A stretch of 64,000 nt of DNA from Lucinisca nassula (GCA_963580285.1 OY757024.1:118235203-118299202), one strand, 5' to 3'. Shown: positions 44,346 to 55,107, counted from the stretch's first letter. Notes: generated by a model from the sequence alone, not told the origin. Translations and numbers: made by a program.

Positions 44346-45294
44346 AAGGATGTACCCTCTAAGAAATATGTATTAAACGTGGGTTATAAAACAAATGCTA
44401 ACGAAAGGGGCCATGGTGCATCAAATAAACGGTTTCCATGATTCGCCGGTATGGATTGTAGGTTTTTCAATTTGTTCAATATCATTGGCTTCACTAGGAG
44501 AAAACTTTTTTTTTTTTTTTGCTGGTCTAAAAGATAGAAATGTGGGGTCTGATGCCTTTTGCAGTAAACAATTTACGCAAAATGAAGCATTCATCTACCA
44601 TCACATCATCGATCCCTTGGTTCATGAAAGTCTAGCAGGCCAGATAACTTTGTTATTTCAACATCTGACATGCAGCCTGTATACAAAGAAGATATGAATG
44701 TAACAGCACCATGAGAAGGAGGCATGTGAAAGTGTTGGTTCCTATATACATGTAATTTGAACAGGACTGAACGTTAAAAACTAGTGAAGAAGGCTGTTGA
44801 GTTCGTATCGCAGCAGTCTGCTATTACCCTGGTTCTCGGACACAACTGCTTTAAGAAGTCTGGTATAAGCTCATGGATAAGCCCCTAGTGACAATTTTTC
44901 TGCTTGCTGTTGCTACTGAGCAATTAAAGTGAACACTTAAGTCTTGCAAAAGGAGGCCAACCCGTAACCAAAACGTAAACATGATAAAATGCTAAACTCA
45001 TCTAAATAATATTATATATGTAAACACGCATCTTTTACACCTGGCTAAACCTACTGGACATCTAACTGGCCATGTAGTAAGCACTTTGCATGTTTGAAGC
45101 ACTTGGCGGAATGCATTTAGTAAGAGACGGAACAGCTTGTCAGAAGGAAACCATGTGTAAAAGTTTTTCAAACTACTGTCTGTTGAAAATCTTGCTACAC
45201 CCAAACTTTCTAAATATAGCTGTTGTTTAAGTGTTTGACATTCTGTCCTGGCTGACTCAATTTTAATGTGGCAGTTGTTTGTTCATCCAGATCA
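44346..45294. other. No recognised feature
   Basis: A 100-codon open frame at 44395-44697 has no splice signals or domain I can recognise and contains a poly-Phe run from a T tract. I do not call it a gene. Confidence 0.35.
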
Positions 45295-45597
45295 GGCCGG
45301 CCTCGGTAGCTCAGTCAGATGCGCGTCTGACTGGTGATCAGGAGGACGCGGGTTCGATACCTGTCGGGGTCGGCAACATTCTTTCGTGGGGATAGATCAT
45401 GAAATCTTTTCTACGGCCATTCTCTGCCTTCCGCTGATTCAAGAAGGGCAGTTGTAAGTTTCTAGAATGAGCACTGTACTGGTTAACCGCTTATGTATAA
45501 GCCTGCCCAGGAAAAGTGTTGATAGGTTAACTGACTGGCTCAAAAATGACCTAAATAGTATTGACTGGGCCGTTAAACTCCAATACAAACAAACAAA
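45295..45597 (+). mobile_element. SINE-T, full length, 12-bp target duplication
   Basis: TCATCCAGATCA at 45283-45294 and 45598-45609. Head GGCCGGCCTCGGTAGC with loop CTGGTGA and B box GGTTCGATACC. Confidence 0.9.
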
Positions 45598-45706
45598 TCA
45601 TCCAGATCAAACATATATATACATGATCTCAAAAGTCAAGCAGTTAGAAGCAATGGCAATACGTGGCATCTTTGGATTTTCTACGGTAACATTAAGATTA
45701 ACAAAT

Positions 45707-45961
45707 AACCCATTTTGTACCAGAAACTCCAGAATGGGATACTGGCAAACACTGCTGCTGCATGATGCAGTGTCTGATCATAGCCTACACTGTTTGCAAA
45801 AAGTTCAGCTATTTTTTGCAAATTGTACAGCTGTTTTTGTTTGTTGTTTTTTTTTCTTCAAATAAATCTTTAAAGATAATACAACATGGCACCCCTAAAT
45901 TTTGAAATGGACTCCTGCTTTATATAACTAGGAAGACTCCATTTGGTACAAAATGGTTAAT
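45707..45961. mobile_element. PiggyBac-like MITE
   Basis: Inverted ends AACCCATTTTGTACCAG and TTGGTACAAAATGGTT. The interior GCAAACACTG..CACTGTTTGC hairpin is degraded around CATGATGCAGTGTCTGATC. Confidence 0.7.
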
Positions 45962-46516
45962 ATCAATTCTGGAATTGCTCTACTTTAGAAATAAAAGACA
46001 GGATATTTTGTTGAAAGGTATTTTAGCTGTTTCTTTTTTTTTAAACTTTGCTACAGAAATATTATGGATCATCAGTAATGTTCTAACGTTTAAATGGGGC
46101 CCTTCATCTTATTTTAATGATAGTTTGTTTCCTATACACTTCAATGTTAGCAATTTGGGGAATAGACAAGGCTGTATCATATCCACCATCAATGTACAAC
46201 TTGGTATATAACAATGAAAATGAGTTGATTTTGTTTCAGAAAAAAAGTAGCAATGGAAGCTTCAGTTGTAGCCATTATTAACTCTACTACTGTTTGCCAG
46301 CTTAGCCTCGTTCTGGTTTTGGAATGTAAAACATGCATATAATTTGAAAGGTGGCTATATTCCTACACGGCGCGTTTTGGAGCCAGTCAACACTTGTTAA
46401 CTCTAGTACGTCAACTGAACTCGCTCAAAATCTAGATCGCGGAATAATAATTCAATGAATGAGTTGACAGTTTGAATGGAATACTACGACTTGCTATACT
46501 ACAGATAGAGCGAAGT
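45962..46516. other. Unannotated part of the 7.2-kb insertion
   Basis: About 46285-46440 is the inverted partner of 42503-43260. The rest is unrecognised. Confidence 0.35.
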
Positions 46517-47508
46517 TTTGTTTGTTTGTTTGTTTTGAGGTTTAACGTCCCCGTCAACACTGTAAAAGTCATTTTGGAGACGTTGCTTCCAATTCTGTGG
46601 GACTTTTACCCGACAGACGTTGCTTCCAATTCTGTGGGACTTTTACCCGACATTGAGATGAAATGACATCTCAAGCCCTGTCGCCCAATGAAACCAATAA
46701 GGTTAATTAGCATGGACGGTCCGCCTCGCACCGCGGTTCCTGGACAGGCTTAGATCCTCCAAGCGGTTTACCAGTACTAGTGTGCGGGCCGGACTCAGCA
46801 CTGCGTGGAAGCATCATGCAGCCAATATATTTATACAAGCCCCTATGAGCGGGGCGGATAGAGCAAAGTTACCTATCACTGTTGGATTTGTTTGATTAGA
46901 GGTTTAACGTCCCCGTCAACACTGTAAAGGTCATTTTGGAGGCGTTGTTTCCAAGTTTGTGGGACTTTTACCCGACATTGAGATGAAATGACATCTCAAG
47001 CCCTGTCGCCCAATGAAACCAATAGGGTTTGTTAGCATGGACGGTCCGCCTCGCACCGCGGTTCCTGGACAGACTTAGATCCTCTAAGCGGTTTACCAGT
47101 ACTAGTGTGCGGGCCGGACTCAGCACTGCGTCGAAGCATCATGCAGCCCATACATTTCTACAAGCCCCTATGTGCGAGGCGGATAGAGCGAAGCTACCTT
47201 CACTGTTGCATTTGTTTGATTAGAGGTTTAACGTCCCCGTCAACACTGTAAATGTCATTTTCGAGGCGTTGCTTCCAAGTTTGTGGGACTTTTACCCGAC
47301 ATTGAAATGAAATGACATCTCCAGCCCTTTCGCCCAATGAAACCAATAGGGTTTATAAGCATGGACGGTCCGACTCGTGCGCACCGCTTTGCTTGGGCAG
47401 GCTTAGATCCTCTAAGCGGTTTACCAGTACTCGTGTGCGGGTCGGATTCAGCTCTACGTGGAAGCATCATGCAGCCCATATATGTCTTCAAGCCCAGATG
47501 GGCGGGGA
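46517..47508 (-). repeat. Tandem array of three SINE-G copies
   Basis: Copies at 46517-46856 (with an internal duplication of CGTTGCTTCCAATTCTGTGG), 46886-47180 and 47211-47508, all antisense. The copies are joined by near-identical spacers built on GATAGAGCGAAGCTACCTTC. The spacer shows that SINE plus flank was duplicated as a unit rather than inserted three times. Confidence 0.8.
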
Positions 47509-47583
47509 CCGAGGTCAGAAAATATCAGATTTTGTTTCTTCTTCTTCTGTATCTGAATATTTCCCTTTTATTTACTGAGGTGT

Positions 47584-48045
47584 ATTTGATTTGTTTGATT
47601 TGACGTTTAACGTCCCCATCAAGACTGTATAACGGCCCCGCCAACCGGGACTTGAGGAAACAGATTGGCCTGCATGATGCTTCCACGCAGAGCTGAAATC
47701 GACCGAACATGATTACTGGTAGACATCTTATAGGTTCCGGTTCTAAGCCTGCCCAGGAAAAGTGGTGAGAGTTGGACCACCCATGCATATAAACTCTATT
47801 GGTTGCATTGTGCGGCAGAGGCTGAGTTGCCATTCCATCTCAATGTCGGGTAAAAGTCCGACAAAATTGGAAGCGACGTCTCCAAAATGACCTATAAAGT
47901 GTTGACGGGGCGTTAAACTCAAATCAAACAAATAAACAAAACTGTATAGACGTGCTTCGAATTTCGTTGGACTCTTACCTAACATTGTGATGAAATGGCA
48001 TATAAAGCCTTGCCACACTATGAGACCAATGGACTTTCCGACTTA
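47584..48045 (-). mobile_element. SINE-G interrupted by a second SINE-G
   Basis: The host is antisense: tail complement at 47590-47631, continuing at 47941 with CGTGCTTCGAATTTCG. It is older and more diverged than the intruder. Confidence 0.75.
47632..47940 (+). mobile_element. SINE-G nested, 8-bp target duplication
   Basis: ACTGTATA at 47624-47631 and 47941-47948. Sense orientation; head CCCCGCCAACCGGGAC. Confidence 0.85.
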
Positions 48046-48049
48046 AAAT

Positions 48050-48412
48050 TATAGCCCTGGGGCCAAAAATGCCCCCATCCCGGGGCCCTTTGGTTTTACA
48101 TTGACTAATATAGGGAAACCCTTTGAAAATCTTCTTGTCAGAAACCAGGAGGCTGAGGTGTTTGATATTTGATATGAAGCTGCGTCTAGTGGACCTCTAT
48201 CAAGATTGTTAGAGTTATAGCCCTGTGACCAAAAATGCCCCCGCCCTGTAGCCCACTGGTTTTACATAGACATCTCGTGGGAAAATCTTCAAAAATCTTC
48301 TTGTCTGAAACCATAAGCCTCAGATATTTGATATTTGGTATGTAGCTTCGTCTTGTGGACCTATATATTTCATATTAAAGTCCTTGTATCAAAATTGCCC
48401 CCCCCCCCCCGA
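48050..48412. repeat. Two degenerate units of a roughly 155-bp repeat
   Basis: Both units contain TATAGCCCTG, CAAAAATGCCCC, AAATCTTCTTGTC(A/T)GAAACCA, TGATATTTGATATG/TTGGTATG and GTGGACCT. From memory this tandem motif is widespread in bivalve genomes; I could not check. Confidence 0.6.
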
Positions 48413-48588
48413 CCTATGTCTTCGAGCAGAAATATGAAAAATAATGTATACCCCGTAACCCCAGTGTTCTCTCAATAGGTCACTGAGACTCATTTTGAAA
48501 TAATTTCACAGGAATGTTCCTTTGGTCACTCTCAACCAAAATGGCTCAAACCATCTACTCCACCTTATATTACCTACCACTTTATTAG

Positions 48589-48800
48589 CCCCCGCCCATA
48601 GGGGCTTGAAGAAATATATGGGCTGCATGATGCTTCCACGCAGAGCTGAATCCGGCCCGCACACTAGTACTGGTAAACCGCTTAAAGGATCTAAGCCTGT
48701 CCAGGAACCGCGGTGCGAGGTGGACCGTCCATGCTAATAAACCCTATTGGGCTTGAGATGTCATTTCATCTAGACAATAGGGTTTATAGGCCATATATTT
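48589..48800 (+). mobile_element. SINE-G 5' part fused to an antisense head end
   Basis: Runs from CCCCGCCCATAGGGGC to GAGATGTCATTTCATCT and then turns into GGGTTTATAGGCCATATATT..CCCCTATGGG, the complement of a head. A small foldback. Confidence 0.7.
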
Positions 48801-48856
48801 CTTCAAGCCCCTATGGGTGGGGCGGATAGAGCGAAGCTACCTTCACTGTTGCATTC

Positions 48857-49149
48857 GTTTTATTAGAGGTTTAAAGTCCCCGTCAACACTGTAAATGTCA
48901 TTTTTGGAGACCTTGCTTCCAATTTTGTGGGACTTTTACCCGACATTGAGATGAAATGACCGTCTCAAGCCCTGTCGCCCAGTGAAACCAATAGGGTTTA
49001 TTAGCATGGACGGTCCACCTCGCACCGCGGTTCCTGGACAGGTTTAGATCATCTAAGCGGTTTACCTGTACTAGTGCGCGGGCCGTATTCAGCTCTGCAT
49101 GGAAGCATCATGCAGCCCATATATTTTTTCAAGCCCCTATGGGCGGGGG
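48857..49149 (-). mobile_element. SINE-G
   Basis: Antisense copy preceded by the same GATAGAGCGAAGCTACCTTC spacer as the 46.5-47.5 kb array, so it derives from that duplication series. Confidence 0.85.
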
Positions 49150-49456
49150 CCGTTGGTGTAAGAAAGCCATTTGCTAGCACGTTTAGAGTGTTGAGCAAAT
49201 TATCTTGTTTACTAGAGTCTATGTATAATTGTCTCCAGAATTATTCTCATTGACACAAGAAGGGATTCACAACATGTACCGTTCGATCCTCAATTTTTTT
49301 TTGACATTCCATTTGTCTGCTCCTCACGTTACTACAATCATACATAACCATTGACTGTTTTAAAAATTAAAAAAAAAGATAATGAAATGAAATGGCCCAG
49401 TGTAAAAACTAACAGTTTTCTACCATCACCTTCTATTAGTACTTTCAGTACTTTGA
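49150..49456. other. Right end of the 7.2-kb insertion
   Basis: Unrecognised sequence ending in CATCACCTTCTA and TTAGTACTTTCAGTAC. Confidence 0.35.
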
Positions 49457-49553
49457 TTTGTATTGGAGTCTAACAGTCCAGTCAACAGTGTTTTAGGTCA
49501 TTTTTGAGCCAGTCAGTTTTCCTATCCCCGCTTTTCCTGGGCAGGCTTATATA
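49457..49553 (-). mobile_element. SINE-T 3' fragment, right arm
   Basis: Mirror of 22266-22369. Confidence 0.75.
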
Positions 49554-49981
49554 GCTGTAGTTGTTATGGCACATATAATAGTGGTATTAATAGTGGTATT
49601 TAAACTTATAGTGGTAGTGGTAGTAGGCCCGTATCCATTTTACCTTAGTTTGTGAAACTTACAACTGAAACGCACTCCGCACACACATACATGCATCTGC
49701 CTGCGCTTCCGCGCAGTATTTACGCACATTCTTATTCTTTGCTTGAATAACACAAGACATGAAGAAAACACGCCTTTTCAGATATACTGGAAAATTTTAC
49801 AACACAGAAACGAAATGTTTCGGATTTCTTTTTTCAGACAAAAACGAATGAGTTTGCCCACCCCCCCCCCTCCCCCATCACGCACCTCCCCCCCCCCACC
49901 CCAAATCTCCAACACACACACTTTTTCTCTAATAGGAAACAGGAAACATTCTTTCGAAATAATTAAGCTTTTCGAGTTATC

Positions 49982-50272
49982 TGTTTGTTTGTTTGAGTTG
50001 AGGTTTTACGTCCCCGTCAACACTATTTAAGTCATTTTGGAGACGTTGCTTCCGATTTTGTGCGATTTTACACGACATTGAGATTAAATGACATCTCAAG
50101 CCCTACCGCCAATAGAAACCGCGGGGGTTTAAGGAGTGGTCCGACTCGCATCACTTTTCCTGGGCATGCTTAGACCTAAGCTGTTTACCTGTGCTCAAGT
50201 TCGGTCGGTTTCAACTCTGCGCGGAAGCACTGTGTAGCCCATTTTATTTGTCCAGGCCCCGATGGCGGGCGC
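49982..50272 (-). mobile_element. SINE-G, right arm
   Basis: Mirror of 21551-21842 with a few substitutions. Confidence 0.85.
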
Positions 50273-50274
50273 GA

Positions 50275-50560
50275 TTCGAGTCATCATCATGCGTATTTGA
50301 AACCCTTGAAGACCAAACTATACATAAAGAAAATCGGGGATTAACAAGGGTATACTTTATTTTTGTCAAGTCTGCTCCAAAACATAGATTGTGGGTACTC
50401 GTTAGAACCGCTTCAGCTAAAGAGTACTAAAGAGTACCAACAATCTATGTTTTCAGCAAAAATAAGGAAAATAATATATACCCCAATAAACCCAAGTTTC
50501 ACAAAATGAAAATGGGGTTTCTGGGGGTCAAACATATGTAGGCATGTATTCTTGATGCTT
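50275..50560. mobile_element. H-element, right arm
   Basis: Mirror of 21267-21540. The left hairpin arm is clearer here (GTGGGTACTCGTTAGAACC). Confidence 0.65.
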
Positions 50561-50867
50561 CAACATTGTATATCTATAACTAAACCCCACATGATAATAT
50601 GTGTAAATAAATAAATAAATGACAGGAAAGTAAATGCAAAACATTTTATTATACGCTTAGTTAAATTTTAATATATCAAATCAGACTGATTATCCCGTGA
50701 TTTTTTCAAGGGTGCAATAAACGCTCTTGATTCTCATTAAAATTTGAAATTATTGAGTGTTTACACAGCATGAATTGGACAGGTATATCAAAGACGCCGC
50801 AAGAAAGATAAGAGCTTTATCCAAAAAATGTGGATATGTAAGCGGCATTTTGATTGGATAATTGGAA

Positions 50868-51190
50868 AATAAGAAATAGCGGTCTACTTGCATTTACGGG
50901 TAGACCTGCATTTTACGGGTACACTCCTATTTTTACGGGTATACCCGCATTTTAAGATGCGGGTACACCCGTAAATTTAGGGGTGTACCCGCAAATATAG
51001 GGGTGTACCCGTAAAATGCAGGTCTACCCGTAAAATGCGGGTAGACCGCTAAATGCGGGTGTACCTGCAAATTTACGGGTACACCCGCATTTGAAATAGG
51101 GGTGTACCTGCAAATTTAGGGGTGTACCCGCAAATTTACGGGTATACCCGTATATCTAAAATGCGGGTAGACCGGTATCGGTCATTTTGA
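50868..51190. repeat. Palindromic GGGTAYACCC minisatellite, right arm
   Basis: Reverse complement of 20366-20690, nearly identical unit for unit. Confidence 0.85.
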
Positions 51191-51224
51191 CCCTTTTGGT
51201 ACACCATAAATCTTGGTCATCATT

Positions 51225-51815
51225 CATAGACTTCCTTTACAGCAGAAAACTAAATTTTACAATTAACCCATATATAATTATGACAATGGAATATTCCACG
51301 TAATGAGTTTAAGAGCGATCCATTTTCAATTATAGGGTTGTCAGGTTTGTTTTTGTTAGTGGCGAATTATACAAAAATGATTTGTTTGTTTGATTTGAGG
51401 TTTAACGTCCCCGTCAACCCTGTAAAAGGTCATTTTGGAGACGGTACTTCCAATTTTGTTGGACTTTTACCCGACATTGATATGAAATGACATCTCAAGC
51501 TCTGCCGCTCAATGAAACCAATAGGGGTTATAAGCATGGACGGGCCGACACGCACCGCTTTGCCTGGGCAGGCTTAGATCCTCTAAGTGGTTTACCAGTA
51601 CTCGTGTGTGGGTCAGTTTCAGCTCTGCGTGAAAGCATCATGCAGCCCATATATTTCTTTAAGTCCGATGGGCGGGGGCCGCTTTACAAAAAGAATGTTC
51701 TTTCAGCAAACAGTGTAGACTCAGTCGTGTTCTTCGGCGTCTAATCTGGGTATACACTGTTTGCTAACGTCCCAAAAGGGTCGCTAGGCATAATATTATT
51801 AATATTCTATGAGTT
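51225..51815. mobile_element. PiggyBac-like MITE split by a SINE-G
   Basis: The left part (TTAACCCATATATAATTATG; GGTTGTCAGGTTTGT) and right part (CAAACAGTGTAGACTCAG..CTGGGTATACACTGTTTG, then AATATTC and GAGTTAAACC) rejoin to the MITE type at 16846-17068. Confidence 0.6.
51381..51678 (-). mobile_element. SINE-G nested in the MITE
   Basis: Flanked by TTATACAAAAATGA and TTTACAAAAAGAATG, an imperfect 14-15-bp target duplication. Confidence 0.8.
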
Positions 51816-51929
51816 AAACCTGTACTTGAAAGTTTATTCACACAACATATCAGGTGGGTATTTGATTAAAACTGAAGGGTAAATTTCTTATTTCTCAATA
51901 AAAACCCATGCTGTAGAGCTTTTTTGGGG

Positions 51930-52163
51930 GGGGTTGTTGTTGTTTTTGGTTTTACGGCTCTTTCAAGATTATTTCACTCATATCGAGCCGATCGTTAATC
52001 AGAGGTGGGCGAAAACCGGAGTACCCGGAGCAAAACCACCTGACCTTCCGTTGAAGAACTTGGCGTCTCACATGTGACCCGAGCGAGGCTCGAACCCACA
52101 GCGGTGAGAGACCTAATGATTAAGAGTCAGCGCCCTTATCCACCAGGCCACGGAGGCCCGTGT
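51930..52163 (-). mobile_element. SINE with tRNA-Lys(CTT)-like head
   Basis: On the minus strand: CGGGCCTCCGTGGCCTGG, loop CTCTTAA (CTT), B box GGTTCGAGCC, then a body with GGCGAAAACC-complement sequence. A truncated relative is at 4612-4858. Confidence 0.7.
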
Positions 52164-52450
52164 CATGTTGTAGTTATTCATTCGAACAGACTCGCCGAGG
52201 CGGTTCAAATGAATACCCATAGCATAGGCTTCTTTTGGACGACTGACAAAATTATCCTTTAACCACCTTCCAAGCAGCCACACGTCGCTAGGGCAACGTT
52301 AAATCAACGTCGGTGCAACGTCTTGACATTTCACCGACGTAGATGTGACGTTGCATAAATGTCATGAAGTTGAACCGACGTTGATGTGACGTCCCAATTA
52401 GGGTTAGAGTTAGGTTTAGGGTTAGTAACCATGACTCTTACCCTAAGCCA
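52164..52450. repeat. Hairpin remnant, ACGTC-rich repeats, telomere-like patch
   Basis: About 52170-52230 is an H-type hairpin variant (CGAACAGACTCGCCGAGGCGG). About 52285-52390 has several ACGTCGGTGCAACGTC/CGACGTTGATGTGACG words in both orientations. About 52395-52430 has degenerate TTAGGG units, too few for a telomeric tract. Confidence 0.5.
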
Positions 52451-52910
52451 TGCCATTCTGTGTCGCGGTAGATATCGAGTTGTCGAAGTGGTTCTGGAGG
52501 GTACTGGCAGTATGCTCTGGGTCACTTTGTTCAGGTGTTTATGGTGGACACCCTGTTAAGATGAATGCACCAGCGGAAACATATCGAGGGAATAGGTTGA
52601 TACATGGTTTATGAAAGGCACCCTTTTCTATATTATATTGGTCATTTTTGTCTTGTTCTATTGTTTTTAGCTTTTTTATTTATGATCTGTCGTTTAGAAC
52701 TCTTGCCTAGATTATTCATTATATGTTCCTAAGTGAGCCGAAAATTCGTAATAAATAACTTGTATCTTGGTAGTACGGTATGCAGTCTACACCAGTCTTT
52801 GGTTGCCTTCACAAAATTGTCTTGATCCGAATCATTATAACCTGCATCAAATTGATCCAGTTCACACTTGTATTAACATGCACCATATAAAATGGATCAG
52901 CGGCCCCCGC
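52451..52910. other. No recognised feature
   Basis: Unassigned sequence. Confidence 0.3.
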
Positions 52911-53052
52911 CCAATGGGGCTTGAAGAAATACTTCCACGCAGAGCTGAATCCAACCGCACACGAGTACTGGTAAACCGCTTAGAGAATCTAAGCTTGCCC
53001 TGGCAAAGCGGTGTGAGTCGGACCGTCTTTGCTTATTAACCCGTTTGGTGAC
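52911..53052 (+). mobile_element. SINE-G 5' part
   Basis: Head CCCCGCCCAATGGGGC, ends after GGACCGTC; abuts a SINE-T. Confidence 0.75.
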
Positions 53053-53283
53053 ATTGCGCGCCTGACTGGGGTCGACACCATACTTTCGTGATCATGAAAT
53101 TTTTTTCAAGTTTCAATTCCACCCCCTTCCGTCGATTAAAGAAGGGCAGTGGTCAAACCGTGTACTATTCTGGGTAACGGTTTATGTATAGGCCTACCCA
53201 GGAATTTTAAATAGGTTAAATTACCTGCTCGATATGAACTAAATAGGGTTGACTGGGTCGTTAAACTTCAAACTAACGAGCAA
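53053..53283 (+). mobile_element. SINE-T, degenerate
   Basis: Contains TGCGCGCCTGACTGG, CATACTTTCGTGATCATG and the tail GTTGACTGGGTCGTTAAAC. Confidence 0.65.
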
Positions 53284-53508
53284 AATCAGATCAGCTTTGC
53301 GCGGCCAGCGACAAATGAAAAGCAGATTTTCTAGAAAAAAAAAAGACTTGACCAATATCCAGATGTTCTCCAAAACCGAAACATAGAGCACTAACCAAAA
53401 TTGACCTTATCTCCCAACACTGACGGGGTGTGCAGCTGGCTTTATCGCCCAAACACTAACGAGCCGTGGTGTAGCTCGAGACATGTACATTACAGACCTT
53501 TATGGCTT
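53284..53508. other. No recognised feature
   Basis: Unassigned sequence. Confidence 0.3.
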
Positions 53509-53695
53509 ATCCAGCTGAATAAGTTTATTAACCACACCCATTTCTGACAATCAGCCAATCAAATTATACGATATGATATTTTCGTTCAAATTTACAAATT
53601 GAATGACAACCAGTATAGATCCAGATCTGACAGAAGCCATCTGATCTGGATCTACACCGTTTGCAAAGGTAGGGGCTGTCGTAAACAACATGATA
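53509..53695. mobile_element. PiggyBac-like MITE, degenerate
   Basis: Hairpin TAGATCCAGATCTGAC..CATCTGATCTGGATCTAC, with flanking TTAACCACACCCATTTCTG and AATCAGCCAATCAAATTA as in 4274-4472. Confidence 0.6.
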
Positions 53696-54089
53696 AGTGA
53701 TTATAGGTGTCTGATTAAGCAGCAATATTACTTGCTCACTTGTTCACTTGCCCGACACAGAAACCGATCCAACGCGTTCACAGTAACGAGAATCCGCGGC
53801 CCTAACAAGAAGTTACAAAGCTACAAATGTCCGTCATTCATTTGGAAAACATCTCTATGTGAAATGATGACATTTAACATGGTGTCAGAAATGACAAATA
53901 AAGTCAAACCTGTCATAGTGGCCACCTCTATTAAGCAAGCAACCTGTACTAAGCAAACATGCATTTAGTTCCCGAAAAAGGTAAATGCATTAAATTTAAC
54001 CTGTATTAAGCAAGCACCTGTCTTAAGCAAGCACATTTTCATCATCACTGAGGTGTTTGCCTAACACAGGTTGGTCTGTGTCTGGTAAA
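53696..54089. other. Unassigned with short TTAAGCAAGCA repeats
   Basis: Around 53930-54035, AACCTGTA(C/T)TAAGCAAGC words repeat, resembling the remains of a TA-type MITE terminus. Confidence 0.3.
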
Positions 54090-54320
54090 ATGGTCACATC
54101 TTTCTTATTTTTTTTTTCAACATAAATTATTGGTGCTCGTTAGAACCGCTTCAATGAGGCGGTTCTAACGAGTACACACAATCAATTGTTTTGTTTGTTT
54201 TTTATTTTTTTTATTTTTTTTTTAAATAAGGCAGATAATGTATGGCCCCGTTAACCCCACTTTTCACTATATGATGTGAGGTTTATGGCGGTCTTCGTTT
54301 TGTTATCGCGATGTATAAAT
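54090..54320. mobile_element. H-element, diverged
   Basis: Hairpin at 54128-54185 (GTGCTCGTTAGAACCGC / GCGGTTCTAACGAGTAC), then T-rich expansion and GGCCCCGTTAACCCCAC. Confidence 0.65.
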
Positions 54321-54740
54321 AACGGGTGGTCACATGCGAAGATTGCTACCACGCCCATATATGGTAAAATCATTAAAAATCTTCTCTCAAACCAGTGGGC
54401 TGATTTTCAAGAAACTTGGGTATGTAATACCTAGGACTGCTGCTCAACATAATTTGTTTAAACGACGACTCTAGGTTTATCACAAACAATCAGATCACCT
54501 GCGGGAACAATATGTGATTATTAATCATCAAAAGATTACCGGTCGGAATCAACTACTTCATTTATTTAATCAAGCCTTCACGCGACACTGGCATTTGTGT
54601 GCATATATATTTTCTTTCTTTTTCCATTCATCCTTCCATCCACCGACCGACCCATCCATCCATCCGCCCGTCCGTCTGCCTGTCTGTCTGTCCGTTTGTC
54701 TGTCTGTGTATATGTCCGTCCGTATGTTTGTTCGTTTACC
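54321..54740. other. Unassigned, ending in CCAT/CTGT microsatellite
   Basis: About 54630-54720 is a degenerate tetranucleotide tract. Nothing else is recognised. Confidence 0.5.
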
Positions 54741-55055
54741 GGCCCCGATAGCTCAGTTGGTAGAGTGTCCGCTCCGGGGAACGGGAGGTCTCGGGTTCGA
54801 TCCCGGGCCGCGACATACCAAAGTCGTTAAAAATGGTACTAGCTGCTCTTCGTTTGGCACTCAGATTTACGGAGTAGAGCTAGGACTGGTCGATCCAGTG
54901 TCAGGATAATGTGACTGGGTGTGGTATCATGTAATGTGTCTGGGACATGATACTTCAGTGAGGCAGCACTATAAACGTGAGCATTGAGCTCCCTGTCGCA
55001 ACCAGACACCGTCGTGATATGACTGAAAAATTGTTGAAAGCGACGTTAAACCCGA

Positions 55056-55058
<3 letters not shown>
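54741..55058 (+). mobile_element. tRNA-derived SINE with near-intact head
   Basis: The head has A box TAGCTCAGTTGGTAGAG and B box GGTTCGATCCC; the anticodon arm is irregular (a loop-like CTCCGGG with extra bases), so no amino acid is assigned. The body is shared with 27103-27347; the tail is GTTGAAAGCGACGTTAAACC. It grades into (CA)n. Confidence 0.8.

Positions 55059-55103
<45 letters not shown>
55059..55103. repeat. (CA)n microsatellite
   Basis: About 22 CA units directly after the SINE tail. Confidence 0.98.

Positions 55104-55107
<4 letters not shown>

Larger units (their letters stand above)
42234..49456. mobile_element. 7.2-kb insertion private to the right arm
   Basis: The left arm reads straight from the trinucleotide array into the SINE-T tail (22369/22370); here 7.2 kb intervenes. 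The outermost sequences are inverted: TAGAAGGTGATG at the left and CATCACCTTCTA at 49424-49435. The left terminal 38 bp, itself a hairpin (AGAAGGTGA..TCACCTTCT), is repeated at about 42712-42750. Internal inverted similarity exists between 42503-43260 and 46285-46440 (GCGAGTTC..TTGAC, CCAGAACGAGGCTAAGCTGG). No transposase or polymerase frame is visible, so it may be a composite of several insertions. Confidence 0.55.
20348..51209. repeat. Giant degenerate palindrome (about 31 kb)
   Basis: The left arm from GGTGTACCAAAAGGGTC (20348) is matched in reverse complement by the right arm ending at GACCCTTTTGGTACACC (51209). Matching segments, left to right: 20348-22369 with 49457-51209; 22370-23235 with about 41140-42233; 25350-27000 with about 39340-41050; 27600-28860 with about 37700-38850; 36126-36330 with about 36430-36860. 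The centre is near 36.4-36.5 kb. The arms differ by large private insertions, which argues against a simple assembly echo. Confidence 0.8.

Noticed and set aside
44395..44697. 100-residue frame as a gene
   Set aside because: Contains a T-tract poly-Phe, lies in an arm-specific insertion and has no supporting signals.
46517..47508. Open frames of 64-88 residues repeated across SINE copies
   Set aside because: The same short peptides recur wherever SINE-G occurs; they are translations of the SINE.
52395..52430. Interstitial telomere
   Set aside because: Only a few imperfect TTAGGG-like units, within chance for AT-rich DNA.
54741..54816. tRNA gene
   Set aside because: A and B boxes are good, but the anticodon arm has extra bases and the sequence continues into a SINE body with a CGACGTTAAAC tail.
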